DNA of 64,000 nucleotides from positions 36,060 to 100,059 of the forward strand of contig JBMOMT010000035.1 of assembly GCA_049324835.1 (NCBI GenBank), read 5' to 3'. This stretch comes from JBMOMT01 sp049324835. Its GTDB lineage: Bacteria > Chloroflexota > Anaerolineae > CAYNKW01. The position numbers were made by a program, and so were the translations under genes. Shown piece after piece: positions 8,523 to 16,660 of the stretch; the first letter of the stretch is position 1, and the number at the start of each line of letters is the position of its first letter. The notes below the pieces were generated by a model. The model was not told the origin of the DNA. It saw only the letters and a list, made by a program, of their open reading frames with translations, and ran no database searches.

Positions 8523-9401
8523 CTAACCTCGCAGCGTCTGCATCAAACGTATGGGTTTGACTCGGTTCAGCTTGATGCCCATCTCGTCCAACGAAAAGCC
8601 CATCGCCAGCCCCAGAATCTGAGGGTAATAGAGCACCGGCAGCCTGTAACCCGTTCCGTAGAGGCTCTCGACGCGCCGCTGGTTGGCTTCGTACATGATG
8701 GCGCAGAAAGGACAGATGAGCACCAGGGCGTCGGCTGCGGCGGCGGCCACGTGATCCAGCTTTTGTTTGGTCACCACCAGCGCAGTCTCCTCATCGAAAC
8801 CCAGGATACCGCCGCCGCAGCACTGACCTTCGTCCTCATAGTGCACCACGCGCGCGCCGGTGGCCTCGATGAGCCGGCCCAGGCTTTGTGGATTCTCCGG
8901 GTCGTCAAAGCCATCGTACAGGTGCGATGGTTTGAGATAGTGACAGCCGTAATGCGGCGCAAAGCCAAAATCGGCCAGACTGACCGTCACCGCCGCCTGT
9001 AAAACCTCGACGCCGACCTGCTCGTAGAGCATGCGGGCAAAATGGCGCACCCGGACCTTGCCTTTGTACGTCCGGCCCACTTCTCCCAACTGCTGATTGA
9101 CCCACGCCCCAAGCCCGGCATCTTTTTTCAGCCGGTGATTGGCTTCGGTGAGCGTGCCGGTACAGGCGCTGCACAGCGTCAGCACGTCCAGGCCCTGCGC
9201 CTCGGCCAGAGCCAAATTACGCGCTGCCATCAACAGCCCGGCCCGCCAATCGAGCGGTTTGGCCGGAAAACCGCAGCAGCCAAAACCGTCCACGTCCACC
9301 AGCTCGATGCCCAAACGTTCAGCCACTTTGCGGGCGGCCATCTCGTAGTTCATGCCTCGCACCGGCACCGTGCACCCGAGGTACAACGCATACCTGGCCA
9401 T
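8523..9401 (-). CDS. hdrB: Heterodisulfide reductase subunit B-like protein
   Basis: The 292-residue protein carries two CCG-type cysteine motifs, FGCCGFP near residue 42 and GQCCGGGIL near residue 192, which in HdrB bind two noncubane [4Fe-4S] clusters that reduce a disulfide. Additional CSACTG and CPFC cysteines are present. I chose the ATG at 9401, which overlaps the hdrC stop (ATGA) and has GGGAGGGG upstream. In methanogens HdrB reduces CoM-S-S-CoB; in bacteria that lack these cofactors the acceptor is unknown. It works with HdrC and HdrA encoded upstream. Confidence 0.85.
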   Translation of the reverse strand: MARYALYLGCTVPVRGMNYEMAARKVAERLGIELVDVDGFGCCGFPAKPLDWRAGLLMAARNLALAEAQGLDVLTLCSACTGTLTEANHRLKKDAGLGAWVNQQLGEVGRTYKGKVRVRHFARMLYEQVGVEVLQAAVTVSLADFGFAPHYGCHYLKPSHLYDGFDDPENPQSLGRLIEATGARVVHYEDEGQCCGGGILGFDEETALVVTKQKLDHVAAAAADALVLICPFCAIMYEANQRRVESLYGTGYRLPVLYYPQILGLAMGFSLDEMGIKLNRVKPIRLMQTLRG

Positions 9402-9907
9402 CACTCTGCCCCTCCCGCGTCCATCATCTCCAGAATCCGGCGTATCTCGTCTGCCTCCTCGCGGATGGGCGGCAGGCCATATTCGGCGCGGCGCTCGTTT
9501 TCAAAAGTCTCGATCTCGTACAACCGCCCGTGCTGGCGCAGTTTTTCCCGTTGCAGCTCGAACGTCTGGGGGATGTGCCCTTCACGCACGGCGATGTTGC
9601 GAATGGCATTCATCAGCTCTGGAATACGCACGTCCTGTGGACAGCGTTCGTAGCAGGTGTAACACACCGAACACAGCCAGACAAAACCGCTGCTGAGCAC
9701 CTGCTCGCGCATGCCCAGCAACGCCATGTGGATGATGCGGCGCGGATTGTATTTCTCTGTCACGCCGCCCACCGGGCAACCGGCAGCGCAGGTGCCGCAC
9801 GAATAACAACGCCGGATGTACTCACCGCCCGGCTCGGCGGCGATCTCGTCGCGAAAGTGCGGGTCAAAAGTGCTGACGTCTATGATGGCCTCTTTTTTCT
9901 TGCTCAT
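9401..9907 (-). CDS. hdrC: Heterodisulfide reductase subunit C-like ferredoxin protein
   Basis: The 168-residue protein has two [4Fe-4S] sites: CYSCGTCAAGCPVGG near residues 34-48 and CSVCYTCYERCPQDV near residues 79-93. This is the HdrC layout, which passes electrons from HdrA to HdrB. GAGGACAAAGTC precedes the ATG, and the stop overlaps the hdrB start, consistent with a tight HdrBC pair. The C-terminus is rich in charged helices (EIETFENERRAEYG region). Confidence 0.85.
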   Translation of the reverse strand: MSKKKEAIIDVSTFDPHFRDEIAAEPGGEYIRRCYSCGTCAAGCPVGGVTEKYNPRRIIHMALLGMREQVLSSGFVWLCSVCYTCYERCPQDVRIPELMNAIRNIAVREGHIPQTFELQREKLRQHGRLYEIETFENERRAEYGLPPIREEADEIRRILEMMDAGGAE

Positions 9908-9925
9908 GACTTTGTCCTCAAGCCG

Positions 9926-11053
9926 TTATCGGGCCAGGGCGCGCGCCAACAGACCGGTCAGATCGTCCAGCCTCACGGAAATCTCTTTAGCGGCATCCTT
10001 GAGGGCGCAGGTGAGGTGGATGCGACATTTGGGGCAGGCGGTGATCATCTGCCGCGCGCCGGTGGCCTGCGCCTGGCGCAGCCGCTCCATCTGGATATCC
10101 TTGGCGCAGCGACCGCAACTCACCCAGCCGGCGGAGCCACAACACAGCGCGTTGGCCCGGTTCTGGCGCATCTCGACCAGCTCGACGCCCGGTATACTCT
10201 CGATGACCGCTCGCGGCGGATCATACACACCCTGGTAGCGCCCCAGGCGACACGGATCGTGATAGGTGACAGTCTCGATCACCTCATCCAGCTTCAGATC
10301 ACCCAGCCGCCCGGCCAGCAGCTCGGTGAGATGCACCGGCTCGAACGGCAGCCGGCCCACGTAACGCGGATAGTCGTTGCGGAAGGCATTGTAACACTCT
10401 GGGCAAGAGAAAACCACCCGTTTGGCGCCGCTTTTGGCGATGACCTGCAAGTTGATCTCGGCCAGTCTACGAAAACCCTGCTCGTCGCCGTTGAGCAACA
10501 GATCGGCGCCACAGCAGCGCTCGTCGTTGCTGACCACCGGCGCAATGCCGATGGCGTTCAACAGGCGCACCGTGTTCTGCGCGGCATCGGTCGAAACGAG
10601 TCCGAGGTCGGCGAAAATCACGTCGAAATAGGGCAGGCAGCCGACAAAGTAAAAAACGTCGCCCTGGGCCGAGGTTTCCAGGTCAGCCGACAGCCAGGCG
10701 GTGCGATTCTGCCGCACCGAGCCGGCCATGATGCCCATGAGTTGCTGCATGATCGCGTTGTGGGCATAAATGCCCTCCACACCGGCCTCACGGGCGGCGA
10801 TGCGAGCAGCGATGACAAACGCCGGATAGTCCACGCCTGTCGGGCAGCGGGTGGTGCACAGGCCACAGGTGAGGCACGACCAGAGGTGGTGGTGGTTGAT
10901 CCACTCTTCCGGGTGGCCCGACAGAACACTCTCGATGGTGCCGCGCGGCGAATAGGTCACATCCACCCGTGAAACGGGGCAACTGCCGGTGCACTTGCCG
11001 CAATCGAGGCAATAATAACTTTTGGTGCGCTGGAGAATCTCTTGGAAAGCCAT
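9926..11053 (-). CDS. HdrD/GlpC-like Fe-S protein with two CCG domains
   Basis: The 375-residue protein joins an HdrC-like ferredoxin part (CLDCGKCTGSCP near residue 15 and CLTCGLCTTRCP near residue 60) to an HdrB-like part with CCG-type motifs (ERCCGADLL near residue 180 and ALCCGSAGW near residue 300). This resembles HdrD, GlpC or LdpB-type proteins that move electrons between ferredoxin-like donors and disulfides or quinones. It is a second, fused version of HdrCB within the same operon, 18 bp upstream of hdrC, so the complex may have two alternative electron outlets. Partner and acceptor are unknown. Confidence 0.75.
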   Translation of the reverse strand: MAFQEILQRTKSYYCLDCGKCTGSCPVSRVDVTYSPRGTIESVLSGHPEEWINHHHLWSCLTCGLCTTRCPTGVDYPAFVIAARIAAREAGVEGIYAHNAIMQQLMGIMAGSVRQNRTAWLSADLETSAQGDVFYFVGCLPYFDVIFADLGLVSTDAAQNTVRLLNAIGIAPVVSNDERCCGADLLLNGDEQGFRRLAEINLQVIAKSGAKRVVFSCPECYNAFRNDYPRYVGRLPFEPVHLTELLAGRLGDLKLDEVIETVTYHDPCRLGRYQGVYDPPRAVIESIPGVELVEMRQNRANALCCGSAGWVSCGRCAKDIQMERLRQAQATGARQMITACPKCRIHLTCALKDAAKEISVRLDDLTGLLARALAR

Positions 11054-11083
11054 TAACCTATCCTCTGAAACGTGATTTCCGCC

Positions 11084-11530
11084 TCACGCTTCGTGTTCGA
11101 CGCCTTCCTCAACCACGGGAGAACTCGCGGGGCTTGGGCCAAGCTCACGAATCTGCGCCGTGAACTCGGTCATGATGCGGGCGAAACGCGCGCCCTCGGC
11201 AGCCGAGATCCATTCCAGGCGAAGCCGCTGCGTTTCGAGGCCCAGCAGGGTGAGCAATTGCATCACCCTGTCGACCGTCACGACCGCGTTCTGGTTGCCA
11301 GAGATATAGTGGCAATCGCCGGGATGGCAGCCGGTGACGAGCACACCATCGGCTCCCAGACGAAACGCCTCCAGGATGAAACCCGGCGTCACCCGGCCCG
11401 AGCACATCACGCGGATGACGCGCGTCGTGGGTGGATACTGTATCCGGCTGACGCCGGCCAGATCGGCGCCGGCATAAGAACACCAATTGCAGGCGAAAAC
11501 GACGATCCGGGGTTGAAAGCTGTCACTCAT
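11084..11530 (-). CDS. mvhD: MvhD/FlpD-like hydrogenase-type [2Fe-2S] subunit
   Basis: The 148-residue protein has the MvhD signature: FACNWCSYAGAD near the N-terminus, MCSGRV in the middle and TGCHPGDCHY near residue 88, which together ligate a [2Fe-2S] cluster. MvhD links HdrA to an electron-donating enzyme such as a hydrogenase or formate dehydrogenase. No hydrogenase is present here; the adjacent donor enzyme is the KorABCD oxidoreductase. ATG at 11530 is preferred over an in-frame TTG at 11533. Confidence 0.85.
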   Translation of the reverse strand: MSDSFQPRIVVFACNWCSYAGADLAGVSRIQYPPTTRVIRVMCSGRVTPGFILEAFRLGADGVLVTGCHPGDCHYISGNQNAVVTVDRVMQLLTLLGLETQRLRLEWISAAEGARFARIMTEFTAQIRELGPSPASSPVVEEGVEHEA

Positions 11531-11548
11531 CAAACGGGCCTTTCTTGC

Positions 11549-11600
11549 TCACGTTTCACGCTTCACGCTTGACGCTTGACGTTTCACGCTCCACGCTCCA
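11549..11600. repeat. Heptamer tandem repeat, seven units
   Basis: Units read TCACGTT, TCACGCT, TCACGCT, TGACGCT, TGACGTT, TCACGCT, CCACGCT, then a partial CCA, all in exact 7-bp phase. The block fills most of the 88-bp gap between hdrA1 and mvhD. A related heptamer block sits at 14647-14695 in the same operon. Confidence 0.75.
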
Positions 11601-11618
11601 CACCACACAACTCGCCTC

Positions 11619-13334
11619 TTACGGCCCACGATGCTCCACCGCCAGCGCGGCCCGCACCATCGCCGAGATCTGCTCATCGGTAAAGTGCATGGCCGTCATG
11701 GCCCCGGTGGGACACACCGAGGCGCAGGCCCCACAGCCTTTGCACATCACCGGGTTGACGTGGGCCACCCGCACCCCTTCGGCCCCACTCAGGGCAGGCC
11801 CCGGCGACACCTCGACCAAAGACGGCGCGCCGAAATCGCATATCTCGACGCAGCGGCCACACCCCCGGCACAGATACTCGTTCACCCGAGCCACCACACC
11901 CGACGACTTGACCTTGTCCTTGGAGAGGATCGTCGCCGCCCGCGCCGCCGCTCCATAGGCCTGGGTGATCGTCTCTTCCAGGTGAGCCGGCCAGCGGGCT
12001 GTACCCGCCACGTAAACACCGTCGGTGGCAAAATCCAGCGGGCGCAGTTTGACGTGCGCTTCCAGGAAAAAGCCATACTCGTCTACAGGCACCTTGAGCA
12101 GTTGCGCCAGCTCCCGCGCCCCCTCGTGAGCCACCAGCGGCGTCGAGAGCACGACCAGATCGTAAGGAATGCCCAGCCTGGCTCCGAGAAGCTCGTCGTA
12201 CACCACCACCTGTTTACGAGAGACCTCAGGAGGGTTGCGCAAACTGTAACGGATGAACTGGATGCCCGCCTCGCGGGCGCGGGTGTAATAGGCCTCGTAG
12301 CGTGTACCCTGCGTTTCAGTATCACGATAGAGAATATAGACCTCGGCTTCGGGCCGGCGGGCCTTGATCTCTAGCGCGTTCTTGATGGCCGTGGTGCAAC
12401 AGATGCGCGAGCAGTACGGCCTTTCCGGCACCCGCGACCCGACGCACTGGATCATCACTACGCGCTTCACATCGCATTGGCCAGCCTTGAGGCGACCCTC
12501 CAATTCGAGCTGGGTGATCACCCGCTTACCATCGTAGCCGTACAGACCCTCCGGCCTGAAAATCGCCGCGCCAGTGGCCACGATGATCGTCCCCACCTTG
12601 AAACTGGATCGCCGCCCCTGCCGGTCTTTGACCACCACCTCGTAATTACCGACGAAACCCTTCACCTCGTCCAGCATGGCAGAGGTAAAAACCTGGATAC
12701 GCGGGGTGCGCCGCACCTGGGCCACCTGGGCCTCCACCAACGGCCGGGCCTCGTCTTGCGTGGGATAGAGCCTGTCCAGATGCAAGAGCAAACCGCCGAG
12801 TTCCGGCTCCCGCTCCACCAGTTTGACCTCGAAGCCGCGGCGGGCCAGGTTGAGCGCCGCCGTCATACCGATCATGCCGCCGCCGATGATCACCACCGCC
12901 GGCTCGACCGGCACCTCTTGCTCTTCCAGCGGTTGCAACAGGCGGGCTTTGGCCACCCCCATGCGCACCAGGTCTTGCGCCTTGCAGGTGGCGGCCTGCC
13001 GCTCTTGCATGTGCACCCAGGAACACTGATCGCGCACGTTGACAAACTCGAACAGGTAGGGGTTCAGCCCTGCCTCGCGGCATGTGGCCTGAAACAGCGG
13101 TTCGTGCGTGCGGGGCGTGCAGGCCGCCACCACCACCCTATCTAACCTCTGGCCTGCGATGGCCGCCTTGATCTCGGTGAGGCCGGCGTCGGAGCAGGTG
13201 TACATGTTTTCTTTGACAAACACCACGCCGGGCAAGGTGCGCGCATAGCCTGCCACGGCTGCCACATCGACGTGGCCCGCAATATTGCTGCCGCAATGGC
13301 AAACAAACACCCCAATTCGCGGTTCTTCACTCAT
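11619..13334 (-). CDS. hdrA: HdrA-type flavoprotein with C-terminal 2x[4Fe-4S] ferredoxin
   Basis: The 571-residue protein starts with the HdrA hallmark FVCHCGSNIAG and continues with CTPRTHEPLF and NVRDQCSWVH. Its FAD-binding site is VVIIGGGMIGMTAALNLARR near residues 147-166. The cysteine pairs CSRICC and CRGCGRCVEIC / CKGCGACASVCP follow, the latter two forming a C-terminal ferredoxin domain. HdrA is the flavin electron-bifurcating subunit of Hdr complexes. The N-terminal domain is complete, unlike in the two QmoA-like paralogues upstream. A short REP-like sequence at 11774-11802 encodes the linker between the two C-terminal clusters. Confidence 0.85.
   Translation of the reverse strand: MSEEPRIGVFVCHCGSNIAGHVDVAAVAGYARTLPGVVFVKENMYTCSDAGLTEIKAAIAGQRLDRVVVAACTPRTHEPLFQATCREAGLNPYLFEFVNVRDQCSWVHMQERQAATCKAQDLVRMGVAKARLLQPLEEQEVPVEPAVVIIGGGMIGMTAALNLARRGFEVKLVEREPELGGLLLHLDRLYPTQDEARPLVEAQVAQVRRTPRIQVFTSAMLDEVKGFVGNYEVVVKDRQGRRSSFKVGTIIVATGAAIFRPEGLYGYDGKRVITQLELEGRLKAGQCDVKRVVMIQCVGSRVPERPYCSRICCTTAIKNALEIKARRPEAEVYILYRDTETQGTRYEAYYTRAREAGIQFIRYSLRNPPEVSRKQVVVYDELLGARLGIPYDLVVLSTPLVAHEGARELAQLLKVPVDEYGFFLEAHVKLRPLDFATDGVYVAGTARWPAHLEETITQAYGAAARAATILSKDKVKSSGVVARVNEYLCRGCGRCVEICDFGAPSLVEVSPGPALSGAEGVRVAHVNPVMCKGCGACASVCPTGAMTAMHFTDEQISAMVRAALAVEHRGP
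11774..11802. repeat. REP-like sequence within hdrA
   Basis: The stretch CCTTCGGCCCCACTCAGGG followed by CAGGCC resembles the dispersed CCTTCGACnnnCTCAGGGCAGG palindrome family known from many genomes (recalled, not searched). It encodes the PALSGAEG linker between the two ferredoxin clusters, a place where added residues are tolerated. Confidence 0.35.
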
Positions 13335-13341
13335 AACACCC

Positions 13342-14634
13342 TCACTGACCGTTGACCCCCACCACTACCCGCGCGGCCCGCGCCGCCGCCGCACTGGCCT
13401 GCATCACCGATTCCGGAATATCGAACGGCCCCCGACAACAACCGGCAGCAAAAATCCCGGGCCGGCTGGTATCGACCGGCGCAAAAGGCTCCGTTTTCAC
13501 AAAGCCGTACCGATCTACCTCCACACCGAGCATGGCGGCCAGTTCCGCGGTATCGGGCCGGGGGATGAGGCTGGTGGCCAGCACGGCCAGGTCGACCGTG
13601 ATTTGGGCAGGGCGAGAGGTCTCTGCATCCTCGTAACGGATGATCGGGTTCTGAGCTTCATCCTGTTCGATGCGCGCCACGCGGCTGCGAACGTAACGCA
13701 CGCCGTAATCACGTTCTGCCCGCGCCACGTACTCACGAAAGCCCTTGCCAGAGGCGCGAAAGTCGGTGTAAAAAACGAACGATGTCACCTCCGGGTCGTG
13801 TTCGGCGGCCAGCACGGCCTGTTTGCTGGAGTGCATACAACACACCGCCGAACAAAAGAGCTGATGGCGCACATCGCGCGAGCCAACGCACTGGATAAAA
13901 CCGATCCGCCTGGTTGGCTCACCATCGGACGGGCGCAACAGATGCCCGCCTGTGGGCCCGGAAGCGCTGATGAGCCGTTCGTATTCCAGGGCGGTGATGA
14001 CGTTGGGCAGTTGATCGTAACCAAACTGCGTCAGTCTCGTCGGGTCGAAAAAGTCGAATCCGGTGGCGAGCACCACCGCCCCCACGTGCAGCGTTTCCAC
14101 CTGTTCCTTCTGCTCAAAATCCACCGCGCCGGCCTGGCATACCTTGAGGCACGCCCCACACTTGCCCCGGTTGAAATAGATACAATGCGCCGCGTCGATG
14201 GTCATGACCTGGGGAATAGCCTGGGGGAAGGGCAAATAGATGGCCTTTCGCTGGCGTAGCCCCATGTCGAATTCGTCAGGCACCTGGGCCGGACACTTGA
14301 GCACACATTCCCCGCAGCCGGTGCACCTGGATGCATCGACGTAACGTGGATGTTTGACCACCGTGACGGTAAAATCACCCACCGACCCATCCAGCCCCGT
14401 AACCTGGGCATAGGTGTGCAACGAAATGTCCGGATGCCGGGCGCATTCGTTCATCTTGGGCGCAAGAATGCAGGTGGAGCAATCGTTGGTGGGAAAGGTT
14501 TTATCCAGTTGTGCCATCCGCCCACCGATGCTGGGCAGCCGCTCGACCAGATGCACCTGCACGCCCATATCGGCCAGGTCCAACGCTGTCTGGATGCCCG
14601 CAATCCCCCCACCAATCACCAGCGCCTCTCCCAT
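13342..14634 (-). CDS. HdrA/QmoA-like flavoprotein (second copy)
   Basis: The 430-residue protein begins directly at the FAD site (VIGGGIAGIQTALDLAD, residues 6-22), followed by the HdrA/QmoA cysteine motif FPTNDCSTCILAPKM near residue 50, then a ferredoxin insert (CTGCGECVLKCP and CGACLKVCQ) and the IQCVGSRD...CSAVCCMH segment. It lacks the N-terminal HdrA domain and the C-terminal ferredoxin of the neighbouring hdrA. ATG at 14634 has GAGGAGG upstream. It is the same length as the third copy encoded just upstream, and both probably join one multi-flavin complex. Exact electron path is inference. Confidence 0.8.
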   Translation of the reverse strand: MGEALVIGGGIAGIQTALDLADMGVQVHLVERLPSIGGRMAQLDKTFPTNDCSTCILAPKMNECARHPDISLHTYAQVTGLDGSVGDFTVTVVKHPRYVDASRCTGCGECVLKCPAQVPDEFDMGLRQRKAIYLPFPQAIPQVMTIDAAHCIYFNRGKCGACLKVCQAGAVDFEQKEQVETLHVGAVVLATGFDFFDPTRLTQFGYDQLPNVITALEYERLISASGPTGGHLLRPSDGEPTRRIGFIQCVGSRDVRHQLFCSAVCCMHSSKQAVLAAEHDPEVTSFVFYTDFRASGKGFREYVARAERDYGVRYVRSRVARIEQDEAQNPIIRYEDAETSRPAQITVDLAVLATSLIPRPDTAELAAMLGVEVDRYGFVKTEPFAPVDTSRPGIFAAGCCRGPFDIPESVMQASAAAARAARVVVGVNGQ

Positions 14635-14646
14635 AGCCCCACCTCC

Positions 14647-14695
14647 TCACACCTCACACCTGACGCCTGACGTTTGACACTTTACACTTCACGCA
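14647..14695. repeat. Second heptamer tandem repeat, overlapping a gene end
   Basis: Units read TCACACC, TCACACC, TGACGCC, TGACGTT, TGACACT, TTACACT, TCACGCA in exact 7-bp phase. The block runs across the stop codon of the upstream HdrA-like gene (14682-14684), so the last codons of that protein are written in repeat units. It shares TGACGTT and TCACGCx units with the block at 11549. Confidence 0.7.
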
Positions 14696-15974
14696 TCACA
14701 TCCACATACTGCGCCGCGCGCGCGGCAGCGCCACTGGCCTGAGCCACCGACTGAGGAATATCGGACGGGCCGCGGCAACCGCCACAGGTGAACACCCCCT
14801 CGCGTGTGGTATCGGTCGGCGAGAAGGGATTGGTGCGGAAAAAGCCGTATTCGTCCAATTCCAGATCCAGAACCCTGGCCAGAGCGGCCACGCCAGGGCC
14901 AGGAACCAGGCTGGTGGCCAACACGGCCAGATCGACCGCCATCTGCTGCGGGCGAGAGGTGGCCGCATCCTCGTAATGAAAAACCAGTCGCCCGTCCTCG
15001 TCCTCCTCGATCTGGGCCACGCGGCTGCGAATGTACTCCACGTCGTACTCTCGCTCGGCGCGGTTGATGTACTCACGAAAGCCCTTGCCCGAGGCGCGCA
15101 GGTCGGTGTAAAAAATGTACGACTTGGCATCGGGGATGTGCTCGCGGGCCAGGATGGCCTCCTTGGTGGCGTGCATACAACACACCGAGGAGCAAAAGCG
15201 TTGATACTTGAGATTACGCGAGCCTACGCATTGGATGAACCCAATGGTCTTGGGCTCCCGGCGGTCGGTGAGGCGAATGAGATGACCGCCAGACGGCCCA
15301 CTGGCGCAGATCAGCCGCTCGAACTCCAGGCCGGTGATGACGTTCTCGTAGCGGGTGTAGCCATATTCAGAGAGCGCCACCGGGTCAAAAGTCTCCATGC
15401 CCACCGCCACGACAACGGCCCCCACCGGCAGCGTGATCACCTCTTCTTTCATGTCAAAGTCGATGCAGTGTTTCTGGCAGGCTTCGATGCAGCGCCCGCA
15501 GACGATGGGGTCTTTGCCCAGACAATCGTTGGGATTGCTCAAATAAGCCTGAGGGATGGCCTGGGCGTAGGGAATATAGATTGCCCGCCGTGTGGACAGC
15601 CCCATCTGGAATTCGTCGGGCTTGACGACCGGACAGACCTTGGCACAATCGCCGCAGGCCGTGCAGGCCGATTCATCCACGTAGCGCGGCCTTTTGAGAA
15701 TCTGCACGGCAAAATCGCCCGCCTCGCCACCGACAGCCTGCACCTCCGAAAGCGTATGAATGGTGATGTTGGGATGTCGGGCACAATCCACCATTTTGGG
15801 CGAAAGGATGCAGGTGGAGCAATCGTTGGTGGGAAAGGTCTTGTCCAATTGAGCCATGTGCCCGCCGATGCTGGGGCCTTTTTCCACCAGATGCACCCGC
15901 ACGCCGACCTCGGCCAGGTCTAGAGCGGCCTGGATGCCAGCGATCCCCCCACCGATGACCAATACGTCTTTCAC
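14682..15974 (-). CDS. HdrA/QmoA-like flavoprotein (third copy)
   Basis: I chose the GTG at 15974, with GGAGG 10 nt upstream, giving 430 residues, exactly the length of the next gene; the longer open frame has no family similarity in its first 25 codons. Motifs in order are VIGGGIAGIQAALDLAE, FPTNDCSTCILSPKM, CTACGDCAKVCPVV, CGRCIEACQKHC and IQCVGSRN...CSSVCCMH. It therefore has an FAD site and several [4Fe-4S] clusters. It begins 111 bp after the kor gamma gene and continues the same transcript. Its last residues are encoded by a heptamer repeat, so the C-terminus is probably not functionally important. Confidence 0.8.
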   Translation of the reverse strand: MKDVLVIGGGIAGIQAALDLAEVGVRVHLVEKGPSIGGHMAQLDKTFPTNDCSTCILSPKMVDCARHPNITIHTLSEVQAVGGEAGDFAVQILKRPRYVDESACTACGDCAKVCPVVKPDEFQMGLSTRRAIYIPYAQAIPQAYLSNPNDCLGKDPIVCGRCIEACQKHCIDFDMKEEVITLPVGAVVVAVGMETFDPVALSEYGYTRYENVITGLEFERLICASGPSGGHLIRLTDRREPKTIGFIQCVGSRNLKYQRFCSSVCCMHATKEAILAREHIPDAKSYIFYTDLRASGKGFREYINRAEREYDVEYIRSRVAQIEEDEDGRLVFHYEDAATSRPQQMAVDLAVLATSLVPGPGVAALARVLDLELDEYGFFRTNPFSPTDTTREGVFTCGGCRGPSDIPQSVAQASGAAARAAQYVDVMREV

Positions 15975-16085
15975 GAGTTCTCTTCCTCCCAACGATCTGC
16001 GCATTCCAGGCAGAGGAGCAGGGGTGCAAAAGTGCAGAGGAGAAATCATCCCCCTCCGCCCTCTGCCCTCTGCTCCTCCGCCCCT

Positions 16086-16634
16086 CTACCCCATCGCCTG
16101 CGCGTACTGAAACCCCGCCTCAAAGGCGCGCTCGTTCAACGCCTCAGTCCCCTGGGGCACCGAGTCGAGCACCGCCTTTTTGATCGACTCCGCCGAGGCA
16201 ATGTCTGTCACCGCAGCCACGAAACCCAACATCACCACGTTGGCCACGATGCGCCGGCCCAACTCTTCGGCCAGGCGAGTCGCCGGGATCTTGAGCACAC
16301 GCAAACCCTCCGCCTGCTCATCCAGGTCTACCAGGCTTTCGTCCACGATGAGCAACCCATCGCGCCGGAATTCGGGCACATAACGGTGATAAGCCCCTTG
16401 CGACATGACCACCAGAATCGATGGGTCGATGACGTGCGGGTAGCTCAACTCCACCGGATCGTCGGCGATGGCCACCTGGGCCGCCGCCGATCCCCCCCGC
16501 GATTCTGGCCCGTAACTCTGGGTGAACGTGGCGTACCGCCTGTCGTAAATGGCCGCCGCCTTGCCGATGATCTCGCCGCTGCGCACGATGCCCTGACCGC
16601 CAAAACCCGACAGTCGTATCTCTAACCGGTTCAT
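16086..16634 (-). CDS. korC: 2-oxoacid:ferredoxin oxidoreductase, gamma subunit
   Basis: The 182-residue protein starts MNRLEIRLSGFGGQG, the classic gamma-subunit opening, and continues TQSYGPESRGG, as in KorC, PorC and VorC. ATG at 16634 follows GGAGGGTAAGG. The gamma subunit contacts the alpha-beta core and contributes to CoA binding. It is last in the order delta-alpha-beta-gamma, 26 bp after beta. The substrate call of 2-oxoglutarate rests on the alpha and beta sequences and the adjacent sucCD. Confidence 0.85.
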   Translation of the reverse strand: MNRLEIRLSGFGGQGIVRSGEIIGKAAAIYDRRYATFTQSYGPESRGGSAAAQVAIADDPVELSYPHVIDPSILVVMSQGAYHRYVPEFRRDGLLIVDESLVDLDEQAEGLRVLKIPATRLAEELGRRIVANVVMLGFVAAVTDIASAESIKKAVLDSVPQGTEALNERAFEAGFQYAQAMG

Positions 16635-16660
16635 CCTTACCCTCCTGCACAGTCCGGCCC

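Noticed and set aside
2570..9002. Long plus-strand ORFs (2570-3475, 5080-6132, 6053-7282, 7830-9002)
   Set aside because: All lie opposite recognised genes and encode Gln/Arg/His-rich sequence typical of antisense frames in GC-rich DNA.
9530..10972. 480-codon plus-strand ORF
   Set aside because: Antisense to hdrC and the HdrD-like gene, whose cysteine motifs are clearly real.
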